Below, one piece after another: positions 9,435 to 18,160 of a DNA stretch of 64,000 nucleotides. Under the pieces are notes generated by a model, which was not told the DNA's origin, did not search any database, and saw only the letters and a program-made list of their open reading frames with translations. The position numbers and the translations under genes are program-made. Numbering within the stretch: the stretch's first letter is position 1; the number at the start of each line of letters is the position of its first letter. This stretch comes from Yoonia sediminilitoris (GTDB lineage: Bacteria; Pseudomonadota; Alphaproteobacteria; Rhodobacterales; Rhodobacteraceae), in NCBI RefSeq assembly GCF_003058085.1, contig NZ_QBUD01000002.1, positions 248,001-312,000 of the forward strand, written 5' to 3'.

Positions 9435-10832
9435 TTATGGTAGATTCCGGAGATTTTCGCCAAGCGGACCTGCCTCGGTCTGATTGATTCCGGAAAGCGC
9501 CACCTGAGACCAGCGCAGGGTCACGATTGCGCCCCCTGTGGCTTGACCTGTCCAGCTGGCATGACCATGACGGCGGCTGTTGGCGAAGGTGATTTTTGCA
9601 CCTGACCTTTCGATCAGCGTTTTTGCGATAAACAGACCCAGACCCATCCCTTCATAGCCGGGGCGTTGTGATCTGTCTTCGCTGGTGCGGCGGCGGCGCA
9701 CGTATGGTTCGCCAATGCGACCGATGACGGATTGGGGAAACCCGGGGCCGTCGTCAGCGATGCGCACGGTGATGTCGGTTTTCGACCAGTTGATATCGAT
9801 CTGAACCCGCTCTCTTGAAAAATCGACAGCATTCTGGATCAGATTGCGCAGGCCATGAATAATTTCGGGGCGACGGGCGATTGAGGGCTGGATAGGATCC
9901 GCCCCCTGCTCCGGGCTGATGTCGAATTCGACAATTCTGCCGCGGTCGAGGTGTGGCTCGGCTGCTTCTTTCACCACCGTTTCAAGGGGCGCATGGCGCA
10001 GATGCAGGTCATCTTTTCCCGCCCGTCCCATGGAATGCAGGATATCGCGGCAACGGTTTGCCTGATCACGGATCAGCATCGCATCTTCCCGCAATTCCGG
10101 CCACTCTTCGAGCTCTTCCATCAGTTCACTGCCAACCAGCTTGATCGTGGCCAATGGTGTGCCAAGCTCGTGGGCCGCAGCCGCAACAACGCCGCCAAGG
10201 TCGGTCAGCTTTTGCTCGCGGGCCAATGCAAGCTGTGTTGCAAGCAGGGCTTCGCCCATCATGTGCATTTCATTTGTCACCTGCCGGGCATAGATGGCCA
10301 GAAAAACCACACCAACCACCAAAGCCACCCAGAAACCAAACTGAAACAACACTGGCAGCGCCAGCACAGTGCCGCTGGTGGTTGTAATGGGCAGACTATA
10401 TTGGCTGATCAGCGTAATCAGCGCGATGGTGATCAGGCCCAGCAGAATGGTATTGCGCAGTTGCAGCACAGTTGCTGCAATGGTGATAGGCGCCAGGACC
10501 AGCATCGCGAATGGGTTATTCAAACCGCCCGCAAGAAAAAGAAGCAGGCTGAGCTGAATGATGTCAAACACAAGCCAAAGCCATGTTTCATGTTCGGACA
10601 GACGCTTGTTTTCGGGGTAGGTCACGCTGGACACCAGATTGGCGATGACCGAGACACCGATAACTAACGCGGCATATCCGACCTCAAGCTGGAGGCCATA
10701 AATCCTGGTGGCCACAAAGATGGCGATGGCCTGTCCGGCAGCTGCAAACCACCGCAACGTGACCAGCGTGCGCAATCTGACCCAATTGCTGCGTTGCTGG
10801 TCTTGGAACATCTCGAATTCGGAAACGGACAT
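9435..10832 (-). CDS. regB: RegB/PrrB/ActS redox-sensing histidine kinase
   Basis: RegB is the membrane sensor of the global RegBA redox system, which controls photosynthesis, respiration, and carbon and nitrogen fixation genes in Rhodobacteraceae. Six hydrophobic segments fill residues 28-182. The ubiquinone-binding motif GGLNNPF is at residues 102-108. The H-box AAAAHELGTPLATIK has His221. The conserved redox-active cysteine follows in NRCRDILHSMG (Cys261, equivalent to Cys265 of R. capsulatus RegB). The ATP-binding region contains DDGPGFP and GMGLGLFIAKTL. At 465 residues it is of normal family length. It is divergent from senC, and regA lies beyond senC, which is the classical regB/senC/regA arrangement. 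Confidence 0.95.
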   Translation of the reverse strand: MSVSEFEMFQDQQRSNWVRLRTLVTLRWFAAAGQAIAIFVATRIYGLQLEVGYAALVIGVSVIANLVSSVTYPENKRLSEHETWLWLVFDIIQLSLLLFLAGGLNNPFAMLVLAPITIAATVLQLRNTILLGLITIALITLISQYSLPITTTSGTVLALPVLFQFGFWVALVVGVVFLAIYARQVTNEMHMMGEALLATQLALAREQKLTDLGGVVAAAAHELGTPLATIKLVGSELMEELEEWPELREDAMLIRDQANRCRDILHSMGRAGKDDLHLRHAPLETVVKEAAEPHLDRGRIVEFDISPEQGADPIQPSIARRPEIIHGLRNLIQNAVDFSRERVQIDINWSKTDITVRIADDGPGFPQSVIGRIGEPYVRRRRTSEDRSQRPGYEGMGLGLFIAKTLIERSGAKITFANSRRHGHASWTGQATGGAIVTLRWSQVALSGINQTEAGPLGENLRNLP

Positions 10833-10923
10833 GTTATCTCTTTGGTGATGCGGCGGGCTGGACGATCGTTACGTCGCGGGGCATAGAGGATCAATGCGAC
10901 CTAAGCGCCTTTGAGGGAACAAC
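10833..10923. promoter_or_regulatory. regB / senC divergent intergenic region
   Basis: These 91 bases separate the start codons of regB (minus) and senC (plus), so both promoters must lie here or inside the neighbouring genes. In Rhodobacter the same gap is autoregulated by RegA; that is family knowledge, and I do not see a convincing operator by eye. Confidence 0.45.
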
Positions 10924-11526
10924 ATGTCCAAGATAATTGCAATCGTAGCAGGTTTATCGACTCTGGCGGTTCTTGGCGTGACCGTCTGGATAACGCAGCG
11001 CGAGGCTGAATCGCCCTGTGGGACCACTGCCGTTGCGGGCGGCGATATTGGCGGTCCGTTTGAACTGGTGAATGAGGATGGCGTGACCGTCACTGACGCG
11101 GACGTGATTACAGAACCAACGTTGGTTTACTTCGGATATACCTTTTGCCCTGATGTGTGTCCGCTGGATGCTGCGCGCAATGCGGCGGCGGTGGATATAT
11201 TGGCCGAGCAAGGCATGAGTGTCACGCCTGTCTTTATTACAATCGACCCTGTGCGGGATACCGTCGAAGTCGTGCGTGAGTATACCGACAATTTCCACCC
11301 CAAAATGATCGGGCTCACCGGGTCCGAAGAGCAGATCGCCGCAGCGTCACAGGCCTACAAGACCTATTACAACAAGGCTGACGACGACCCCGAATATTAT
11401 TTGATGCAGCATTCCACGTTCACCTATTTGATGCTTCCGGACAAAGGGTTCGTCGAATTCTTCAGGCAACCCACGCCCGCCGAGGAAATGGCGGAGATTA
11501 CGGCCTGTCATATCAATGCGTCCTGA
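10924..11526 (+). CDS. senC: SenC/Sco1 copper chaperone for cytochrome oxidase assembly
   Basis: The protein is 200 residues with a single N-terminal membrane anchor (residues 4-22) and a thioredoxin-like periplasmic domain. The copper ligands are all present: the CxxxC pair in FCPDVCP (Cys75, Cys79) and the downstream His163 in MQHSTFTYLM. SenC (also PrrC) delivers copper to cytochrome oxidases and influences RegB signalling through oxidase activity. It is transcribed away from regB and ahead of regA, with about 108 bases to the regA start, so senC-regA is probably one operon. Confidence 0.93.
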   Translation: MSKIIAIVAGLSTLAVLGVTVWITQREAESPCGTTAVAGGDIGGPFELVNEDGVTVTDADVITEPTLVYFGYTFCPDVCPLDAARNAAAVDILAEQGMSVTPVFITIDPVRDTVEVVREYTDNFHPKMIGLTGSEEQIAAASQAYKTYYNKADDDPEYYLMQHSTFTYLMLPDKGFVEFFRQPTPAEEMAEITACHINAS

Positions 11527-11634
11527 TCCTAAGGCCACGCCAAAGAAGACCAAGGCGCAATTTTGCAGATAATAGCAGAGTTGACGGCTCAGGACTAAGA
11601 GCTACCTCACGTGTGCACTACCAAAGGGCGCGCG

Positions 11635-12186
11635 ATGAATATGGAAATATTGGATCTGGGCGAAGACAAGAGCCTGCTTTTGGTCGATGACGATGAAGCG
11701 TTTCTGCGTCGTCTCGCAAAGGCGATGGAAAAACGGGGTTTCAACGTCGAAATGGCCGGTTCTGTTGCTGCGGGTAAGGCCATCGCGACCGGTCGCCCCC
11801 CTGCCTATGCCGTGGTCGATCTGCGGCTTGAGGATGGCAATGGCCTTGATGTTGTCGAAGTGCTGCGCGAGCGTCGCCCTGAAAGCCGTATCGTTGTTCT
11901 GACAGGATACGGTGCGATTGCGACAGCTGTTGCTGCCGTCAAGATCGGGGCGACTGATTATCTGGCCAAACCGGCAGATGCGCTGGATGTCACAAATGCA
12001 CTTTTGGCGCGGACGGACGGCTTGCCGCCGCCCCCTGAAAACCCCATGAGCGCGGACCGCGTGCGCTGGGAACATATTCAGCGCGTTTATGAGTTGTGCG
12101 ATCGGAATGTTTCCGAAACTGCACGCCGCTTGTCCATGCATCGGCGGACCCTGCAGCGCATTCTGGCAAAACGCAGCCCGCGCTAG
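11635..12186 (+). CDS. regA: RegA/PrrA/ActR response regulator
   Basis: RegA is the DNA-binding partner of RegB. The receiver domain shows the acidic pocket LLVDDDE (about residues 15-21), phospho-acceptor Asp62 in VVDLRLEDGNG, and the conserved Lys in YLAKPADA. The C-terminal Fis-type helix-turn-helix is SETARRLSMHRRTLQRILAKR. An in-frame ATG exists 24 bases upstream, but the start at 11635 gives 183 residues, the usual length for this highly conserved family, so it is chosen. The C-terminus is essentially identical in pattern to other RegA proteins. Confidence 0.95.
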   Translation: MNMEILDLGEDKSLLLVDDDEAFLRRLAKAMEKRGFNVEMAGSVAAGKAIATGRPPAYAVVDLRLEDGNGLDVVEVLRERRPESRIVVLTGYGAIATAVAAVKIGATDYLAKPADALDVTNALLARTDGLPPPPENPMSADRVRWEHIQRVYELCDRNVSETARRLSMHRRTLQRILAKRSPR

Positions 12187-12216
12187 TTGCAACACAGTTT
12201 GATCTGATCAATGCGT

Positions 12217-12231
12217 CATGCCGAAGGCATG
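12217..12231 (+). terminator. Possible weak terminator after regA
   Basis: A perfect 6-bp stem (CATGCC / GGCATG) with a GAA loop lies 30 bases after the regA stop and is followed by a short run of four T. The stem is short, so this is a weak candidate. Confidence 0.3.
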
Positions 12232-12325
12232 CCAATTTTGTAAAGGCACCCCTCACGGGACTGCGAATGGGGATACGTGATTTGCGATTATCTGTGCTAT
12301 GCGCACTTGGCCTGCGTCGCGGCGG

Positions 12326-14107
12326 CTATTCTTCTTCTTTCATCGCCAGATCAAAGAGTGTCTGATAATGATCGTTCTCACGCTCCAGCGTGTCATGATC
12401 GTCAAAAGCGACGAGTCTGCCGCCATCCAGCATAAGCACCCGGTCGACATAGTTCAGTGTTGATGGCCGGTGGGTTACGAACAGAACCGTGGAACCCTTG
12501 AGTTCTTGAACAACTGTCTGCATGATCAGCCGTTCGTTTTCCACATCAAGCGCGCTTGTTGCTTCATCAAATACATAAATCAATGCGTTCTTTGCCAGCG
12601 CGCGCGCGATGCCGACGCGTTGTTTCTGGCCACCTGACAGATTGGCGCCATTGGGGCCGACCTTGGTTTCTATGCCATCCGGCAGTGCCGTGAACACGCT
12701 TTCCAACTGGGCCCGGCGCGCGGCCTCTTCGATCTGTTCGTCGGTGGCGTCTGGATTACCATCGCGGATGTTTTCGCGAATTGTCCCGTCGAATAGAAAA
12801 ACGTCCTGACTGATAAGCGAAATTGACCTGCGCACTGACTCTTCGGTTGCTTCGCTCAGATCCACACCACCGATCAGCACATGGCCGTTTGTCGGGGCGT
12901 AGAAACCCAGTACTAAATCAATCAGGGTACTTTTGCCGGCGCCGGAACGACCGACGACGGCCACACGCTCGCCAGCTGAAATGTCGAATGACACATTGGC
13001 CAGCGCAGCACTATCTTCGCCGTAGCGGAAACTTACGTCATCGAAGCGGATGCTGGGCGATACGGCTGAAAGGCTTTGCGTCCCGCTGGACGGTTGAATG
13101 ATCGGGGCTTCGAATAGCTTATACATGCGCCCGACGTGGACCAGTGACTTTTGCAATTCAACCCAGCTTTTCGACACGCGTTCAGCCGGTTGGTAGGCCA
13201 TCAGGAAAGCTGTGATAAAGGCCGTGAATTCACCGGGAGTCTGGCCTTGGGTGATCGTTTGCCAAGCGGCGTAGACAACAAAAAGGCCCAACACGATGCC
13301 GCCAAGTATCTCCATCAGGGGCAGTGTGGCCGCCGTGATGCGGGCGAATCCAAGCAAGCGCTCTTGCAGCATATCGACGGCTTCTTCAAACCGGTTGATC
13401 GACTTTTCCTCAAGCTGATAGCTTTTGACCGTCTTGATGCCCTGAAATGCTTCGGCACCGATTGCAAAGAAGGCACCGGTCAGTTCCGTTTCGGCGTTGG
13501 CCGCTTCACGGATGCGGCGTGACAGCGTTGAAACCAGAAGGAAGATCAGCGGAAACAGAAAGGCAGTGGCCAATGTCATCAGCGGGTCCTGGATGATCAT
13601 CACAATGACCAGCGCAATGACGGTCAGCATATTGGTGAGTAGTTTGTTGCTGATCCCGATCACGGTTGTCCCACAGGCCTCTCCGAACAAGCGCACCTGC
13701 GCCATTTGGTTCGCGGCATGCTGGTCCCCGAAGTGCCTCACGTCCTTGGCCATGATGCTGCGAAAGACGCGTTTTTGATAGTTGGCGGATACGGACCGCA
13801 TGAACATCACGGATATGACCGAGTTCAGGTAGTCGAATGTGCTTTTGCCGAGTGTGACGCCGACCACCAAAAGTGCAACGCCAATGGCCGCCGACGCATC
13901 GTTTGCGACGAACACTTCATTGACGATCAGTCTTGTCGAATATGCCAGTCCAGCTGTAAAGACGGCCACACCGACCATGCAAAAGAGTGAAAACACATAG
14001 AGTTTCCATCGCGGAGGCAGCGCCTCGCCTAGAATTTTCCTTGCAATGGCAATGGTTTCCTGGCCCGATGGGCCGGCAGGCTTTTTAGGTTTCGTCGATT
14101 TGGCCAA
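12326..14107 (-). CDS. ABC exporter, fused membrane and ATPase domains (MsbA-like)
   Basis: This is a 593-residue half-transporter with six membrane segments in residues 35-310 and a C-terminal ATPase. Walker A is GRSGAGKST (386-394), the signature is LSGGQ (490-494), Walker B is IYVFDE (510-515), and an H-loop follows in LFVTHRPS. Fused exporters of this type move lipids, lipid-linked sugars, peptides or drugs. Two glycosyltransferases start divergently next to it, so a surface-glycan or glycolipid role is plausible but not shown. No peptidase or accessory periplasmic gene is nearby. It probably acts as a homodimer in the inner membrane. Confidence 0.88.
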   Translation of the reverse strand: MAKSTKPKKPAGPSGQETIAIARKILGEALPPRWKLYVFSLFCMVGVAVFTAGLAYSTRLIVNEVFVANDASAAIGVALLVVGVTLGKSTFDYLNSVISVMFMRSVSANYQKRVFRSIMAKDVRHFGDQHAANQMAQVRLFGEACGTTVIGISNKLLTNMLTVIALVIVMIIQDPLMTLATAFLFPLIFLLVSTLSRRIREAANAETELTGAFFAIGAEAFQGIKTVKSYQLEEKSINRFEEAVDMLQERLLGFARITAATLPLMEILGGIVLGLFVVYAAWQTITQGQTPGEFTAFITAFLMAYQPAERVSKSWVELQKSLVHVGRMYKLFEAPIIQPSSGTQSLSAVSPSIRFDDVSFRYGEDSAALANVSFDISAGERVAVVGRSGAGKSTLIDLVLGFYAPTNGHVLIGGVDLSEATEESVRRSISLISQDVFLFDGTIRENIRDGNPDATDEQIEEAARRAQLESVFTALPDGIETKVGPNGANLSGGQKQRVGIARALAKNALIYVFDEATSALDVENERLIMQTVVQELKGSTVLFVTHRPSTLNYVDRVLMLDGGRLVAFDDHDTLERENDHYQTLFDLAMKEEE

Positions 14108-14389
14108 GTTATGACGTCTCGCTAATCAAGATGCACCGATGGTACATGGGTCGGTAACAAGGAACATGCTAGGTGACAAGGTCAAGAGTTTCCATCAAAG
14201 GTGCGGCAGCAATGGATATCACGGCAGCTCTGGCTGCTTTCAACGATTGAGTTTCCCAAAGGGCACGCAGGTGCATCCGCTTGATCTGTCAGATCCTTCA
14301 GGTATATCCACGGCGTCAGCGTTGTCGCGTGTCGGACCTGCCTTTCGTCCTGTGAATGACATGAGATCTTGCCGCAAGAAGGATCAGGA

Positions 14390-15295
14390 ATGATGCGCAG
14401 TTCCATCATTATACCGACCAGCAACAGGCCAGCTGGCCTTAAGCGCGCCGTCACTTCGGCACTGGAAGCGTTGCCGGGCGACAGCGAAATCGTGGTTGTC
14501 GATGATGCCAGCGAACAGCCCGCGTCTGACGTGCTTTCATATCTGAAGGCAGAGCCTGTACGGATCATCCGAAAAGAAACACAATCCGGCGGCGGCGGCT
14601 CTCCGGCGCGCAACATGGGTGCAAAGACCGCGCAGGGCGCTGTGCTGTTTTTTCTCGATGATGATGATGAAATCAAGCCAGATTATTGCAAGCAAATCCT
14701 CGAACAGGGCTTCCCGTCCGCAGGTTTCGGGTTTTGTGCGCGGACTTTCGTCATAACCGACGCAGCGGGACAACGGTCCGTCAAGGATGAAAAGCGGAAG
14801 CTGGATAACGGGTTGATCGGGGCATCTGCGAGGTTTTCAGAAAAGACATTTCCGTTCAGCGCGGGGTTCTGGCTGACGCGCGATGCCTATCAAGACGTTG
14901 GCCCGATGTCCGAAGACCTGAAAACAAACTCTGACACGGATTACGCGATCAGGCTTCATGCATCGCAATATGCCGGTTGGTATGCGGCAGTGCCCGGTGT
15001 GTTCATTCACCAGAGCGAAGGCAAAGGCAGCGGAGAACTGGCGAGTGTGACAAAGCGGACAAAAAGTGCAGAACGTGCGGCCGCTTTTGAAAACATCGCA
15101 AAGCGCAACGCGGACGTTCTGCGGCAAGATCCCCAGATTGCGCATTTTGTCTATTCTCGCTACGTCAAGCACGCGATCAGGTCTGGCAATCATGATCAGG
15201 CATGGGAGGCGGTCATGAAGGCTTCAAACCGACCGATCCGACGCCGGCTCTTGATGCAATATGCGGCGTTGCGGTTTTTGACAAAGCGGGTTTGA
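14390..15295 (+). CDS. Family 2 glycosyltransferase
   Basis: This is a GT-A-fold glycosyltransferase of about 301 residues. The N-terminus MRSSIIIPTSNRPAGL is the typical GT2 opening, followed by the acidic nucleotide-sugar motif IVVVDDASE and the metal-binding run FFLDDDDEI. Start: two adjacent ATG codons at 14390 and 14393 follow an AAGGA ribosome site about 8 bases upstream. An ATG 21 bases earlier lacks such a site and adds non-family residues. The donor and acceptor cannot be told from sequence. It is followed by a second GT2 gene 33 bases downstream, so the pair is probably one operon for glycosylating a surface polymer or lipid. Confidence 0.85.
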   Translation: MMRSSIIIPTSNRPAGLKRAVTSALEALPGDSEIVVVDDASEQPASDVLSYLKAEPVRIIRKETQSGGGGSPARNMGAKTAQGAVLFFLDDDDEIKPDYCKQILEQGFPSAGFGFCARTFVITDAAGQRSVKDEKRKLDNGLIGASARFSEKTFPFSAGFWLTRDAYQDVGPMSEDLKTNSDTDYAIRLHASQYAGWYAAVPGVFIHQSEGKGSGELASVTKRTKSAERAAAFENIAKRNADVLRQDPQIAHFVYSRYVKHAIRSGNHDQAWEAVMKASNRPIRRRLLMQYAALRFLTKRV

Positions 15296-15328
15296 CTGCC
15301 GCGTGCTTTGGGTGATTGGGGATAAAGA

Positions 15329-16210
15329 ATGCAACATCTGCGGGTCAGTGTCATTATCCCCACCTATGCAGATTGGGACAGGCTCGCCCATTGCCTGTCA
15401 GCATTGGAAAAACAGGATTTTCCGGTTGGCGATTTTGAAATCATCGTTGCCAACAACAACAAGAAGCCCGATACCCCATCGGGTCTGGTCTGCCCGTCAA
15501 ATGTTGTGGTGATCCACGTTGCTACTCCGGGGTCATATGCGGCACGCAATGCTGCGGTCGCGGTATCGAAAGGGGACATACTGGCCTTTACGGACGCGGA
15601 CTGCATCCCCGATCACAGTTGGCTTTCAGAAGGGGTCAAGGAATTTGACAATAACCCCGATGTTGACCTTGTCGCGGGGGGTGTCCGGTTCATCTGGCAA
15701 GGGTCTGCGCCGAACATTGTCGAAACCTACGACAGCATATTTAACCTGCAACAACAGAATTTTGCGCGCAAAGGCGGCGCAGCAACGGCCAATCTTTTCG
15801 TGCGACGCGATGTTTTCGACAGATTCGGCCTGTTTGATGAAACCCGCTTTTCGGGCGGCGACATTGATTTCACGAAACGCGCAACATCCGGTGGGGCAAA
15901 GCTTGTCTACGCCGAAGATGCGCGCATCAACCATCCGGCGCGGCAGAACCTTGGCGAAGTGATCCGCAAAGCGCGGCGCATGACCGGGGCGGGTATCCTG
16001 CAAAAGCGGCAGGAAAAGAAAAACATCATCATCCCGCACCTTGATCGGCTGTTTCCATCGTTCAAGGCAATGAAGAGAATCTACAAATCAGGGAACGCCA
16101 CGCTTGTTACGGGGGTCGGCGCTTGGCTGGTCTTTTATTTGGTCCAGATCGCGCGGGTTGCAGAGCAGTGTAGGCTGATCTTTTTCAAGAGTAGCTACGA
16201 GCGAAAATAG
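15329..16210 (+). CDS. Family 2 glycosyltransferase, membrane-associated C-terminus
   Basis: The product is 293 residues. It opens with VSVIIPTYADWDRL, continues with the nucleotide-binding segment FEIIVANNN and the metal-binding FTDADCIPD, and has the acceptor-site region SGGDIDFTKR. A hydrophobic stretch near the C-terminus (LVTGVGAWLVFYLVQIARV) suggests membrane attachment. A ribosome site (GGGGATAAAG) precedes the ATG. It is co-transcribed with the preceding GT2 gene. The two are only distantly alike, so they probably add different sugars in one pathway. Confidence 0.85.
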   Translation: MQHLRVSVIIPTYADWDRLAHCLSALEKQDFPVGDFEIIVANNNKKPDTPSGLVCPSNVVVIHVATPGSYAARNAAVAVSKGDILAFTDADCIPDHSWLSEGVKEFDNNPDVDLVAGGVRFIWQGSAPNIVETYDSIFNLQQQNFARKGGAATANLFVRRDVFDRFGLFDETRFSGGDIDFTKRATSGGAKLVYAEDARINHPARQNLGEVIRKARRMTGAGILQKRQEKKNIIIPHLDRLFPSFKAMKRIYKSGNATLVTGVGAWLVFYLVQIARVAEQCRLIFFKSSYERK

Positions 16211-16332
16211 GTTATGTTGTGAAAAATTCAGGTTGCAGTATTTCGGCTATGACCTGAGGCATCAGCTAGCAACTGTATGTTTCATACCGGATGTCGGGCA
16301 GCGGATCAGCGGGAGTTTGTGCCGGAACAACA

Positions 16333-16353
16333 AAAATGTCCGGCGGACATTTT
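16333..16353. repeat. Perfect 9-bp-stem palindrome in repeat-rich gap
   Basis: AAAATGTCC / GGACATTTT with a 3-base loop forms a perfect 21-base hairpin. It is one of several palindromes between 16211 and 16681, a 471-base stretch without a convincing gene. A 14-base word, TGACCTGAGGCATC, occurs twice in the same stretch (16250-16263 and 16392-16405). Confidence 0.7.
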
Positions 16354-16380
16354 CAGGCGCGAACGGGCGGAGCCGTAAAG

Positions 16381-16421
16381 CGTTTCGCCTTTGACCTGAG
16401 GCATCGGATAAAGGCGAAACG
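16381..16421. repeat. Perfect 12-bp-stem palindrome
   Basis: CGTTTCGCCTTT (16381-16392) pairs perfectly with AAAGGCGAAACG (16410-16421) around a 17-base loop that contains the repeated word TGACCTGAGGCATC. The arms begin with the same CGTTTCG / CGAAACG ends as the 42-bp repeat 25 bases downstream, which suggests one family of intergenic palindromes. Confidence 0.7.
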
Positions 16422-16445
16422 GCCACAACATATGAACGTTACACG

Positions 16446-16487
16446 GCGTTTGCCGAAAAGCAGTGGATCAGGTTTTTCGCGAAACGC
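16446..16487 (+). repeat. 42-bp dispersed palindromic repeat, copy 1
   Basis: This element starts GCGTTT and ends AAACGC. Its left 15 bases are a near-perfect inverted copy of its right 15 bases. A second copy in reverse orientation lies at 38238-38279 with 40 of 42 bases identical. This copy is intergenic; the other lies inside the 5' end of a gene. It behaves like a REP/BIME-type dispersed palindrome. Confidence 0.85.
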
Positions 16488-16681
16488 TGTAGGCAAACCC
16501 GCAGGCAACGCCCGGCAGTTCATGTCATCGCAAGGCGTGTCAAAATGGGATGAAAATAAAGGACCATGTGACCCAAACGCCGGACAAGGCCTTTTTAAAT
16601 TTGCGCGCCCTGTCGGAGTGCATTGCGGGCCTTTTCGGAGGTCTGGCGTTCGGCTCGGACCAACGCATCACAACAAAGACC

Positions 16682-17710
16682 CTACATGGCGCGCCGAAGA
16701 CCGTTCACGCGGTCGAATTCGCGTGATGCGGCAAGATCAGGTCGTTCGGCACAAAGGACGTTCAGTTTCTCGCGTAACACGGGCAGGTTTTCTTCGTGCC
16801 AATTATTCCGATCAGCAAGCCGCTCTGTCAGGCTGGCAATCTGTTTTTGGGTGTCGACCCATGCCAACCGCGCTTGTCTTGTGTGCCGTTCCAGGCGCAC
16901 GCGTTCTTTTTTTGTTGCTGTTTGTATTGCGCCTCCAAGCCGAGAGATTTCATCCGATAAAGTGCGGGAAGCGTCCTGCAATGCGGCGATGACGTTCGCC
17001 GCAGCTTCCCGTTCCTCATGGGCCGTGCGGAGCAATTGTTCAACATGCGCAATCGCATCGCGTTGCGCGATGTCGCGTTGTTCCGCAGGTGTCATCAAGG
17101 CCATCCGTATCACGTGCGGCAAGTCGGTCTGTTCTGCAACAAGCCGATGAAGTGGCGTTTCATGGTTCAGTTCCCCGGCCGCAGACAGCAAGAAAATATC
17201 ATGCAAATCATTGCTGAACTGCCCAAGTGCCAAGGTCCGCAGGATTTGATCTGCTTGCCTTTCCAGTTCATCAAGCTCTTTCAAGGCATCATTTTGCCCT
17301 GTTGCCGCCTCCTCTGGGGGTTGATGTTGCGCGATGTAATCTGCATGGTCGTCCGTCTGCGCAAAATACAACAAAATCCCGGTTTTCAGCCGTTCAAAGC
17401 GCCATGCGCCTTCGGCATCGTCTTGACCGTAATACAGGTCTTCTATGGCGGTGCTCAATCTGGCCCGCGCACGAAGTGCGCCATCGGTCCGCTCACGAAA
17501 AGCATTTTTACCATCACGTTTCAATTCCCCCATAACGGCAAGAAGTTTCGCGCAATGGTTGTCGGGTTCGCGGATGGCAGTTTGGCGATCCACCTGCCAG
17601 CCAATCATTCTTTCGTCTGGGTCTGAATGATCTCGCGTCAAAGAAATCGGCAGGCTTTCGATAAGCTGACGAAGTCTTTGTGTTTGGTTCCGTCTGGGAT
17701 TCTTGTGCAT
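16682..17710 (-). CDS. Hypothetical coiled-coil protein
   Basis: I do not recognise this 342-residue protein. It is hydrophilic, with no signal peptide or membrane segment and no catalytic motif that I can see. The stretch from about residue 225 to 320 is heptad-rich (HVEQLLRTAHEEREAAANV, LSDEISRLGG, EKLNVLCAERPDL) and should form a long coiled coil. The N-terminal 35 residues are basic. A helix-turn or scaffold role in the cytoplasm would fit, but nothing is shown. Codon use is like the core genome. The start is the ATG at 17710; no neighbours point to a pathway. Confidence 0.6.
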   Translation of the reverse strand: MHKNPRRNQTQRLRQLIESLPISLTRDHSDPDERMIGWQVDRQTAIREPDNHCAKLLAVMGELKRDGKNAFRERTDGALRARARLSTAIEDLYYGQDDAEGAWRFERLKTGILLYFAQTDDHADYIAQHQPPEEAATGQNDALKELDELERQADQILRTLALGQFSNDLHDIFLLSAAGELNHETPLHRLVAEQTDLPHVIRMALMTPAEQRDIAQRDAIAHVEQLLRTAHEEREAAANVIAALQDASRTLSDEISRLGGAIQTATKKERVRLERHTRQARLAWVDTQKQIASLTERLADRNNWHEENLPVLREKLNVLCAERPDLAASREFDRVNGLRRAM

Positions 17711-17785
17711 GCTATGTTCCTGTATCCCCCGGGCCCTATCTTGGTCGATCTTGGTAAAGACGACGTAAACAATTGAGGGGAACAG

Positions 17786-17968
17786 ATGGTCATGGAATCA
17801 CGGTTGCAAGGATCAGACGCACGCTGGTTGACCAAAAATTATGTGCTTGGTCCGGTGGCACCCCAAAATTACAATGAAAACCTTGGAACACCCGTTTTGA
17901 TAGAAGGTGCGATTTACAGAATCGGCCATGATTACGGCTGGTTTGATTGTGCACAAGCGCCATCATAA
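17786..17968 (+). CDS. Small hypothetical protein (60 aa)
   Basis: This 60-residue product begins MVMESRLQGSDARWL and ends GYGWFDCAQAPS-like (HDYGWFDCAQAPS). The ATG follows a good ribosome site, GAGGGG, six bases upstream, which is the main reason to call it. No family is recognised. It lies in the gap between the divergent hypothetical gene and htpX. It has one Cys and several aromatic residues near the C-terminus and no membrane segment. Confidence 0.5.
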   Translation: MVMESRLQGSDARWLTKNYVLGPVAPQNYNENLGTPVLIEGAIYRIGHDYGWFDCAQAPS

Positions 17969-18160
17969 TGGCATGTATGGCGGAATTGCCGCGCTCTTCA
18001 AAACGACAGGGTAAATAGCGGCTTGCGGCCCGTTCCAGCCATCGAGGTTACGCCGATTTCGCGGCCTGATTTGGCAACGCGCTGGGCGTCCACACTTGCA
18101 CAGGTTGTAACCCTCCCCATATTTCACTCTCAACCTCAGTTCGACGCTTGGATGGGCAAT

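Noticed and set aside
16333..16487. A CRISPR-like array from repeated palindromes
   Set aside because: The palindromes differ from one another and are not evenly spaced by unique spacers; no cas gene is present.
16291..16992. Plus-strand frame spanning the palindrome cluster
   Set aside because: Its translation is that of repeats and of the antisense strand of the coiled-coil gene. The peptide RLPKSSGSGFSRNAV merely reflects the 42-bp repeat.
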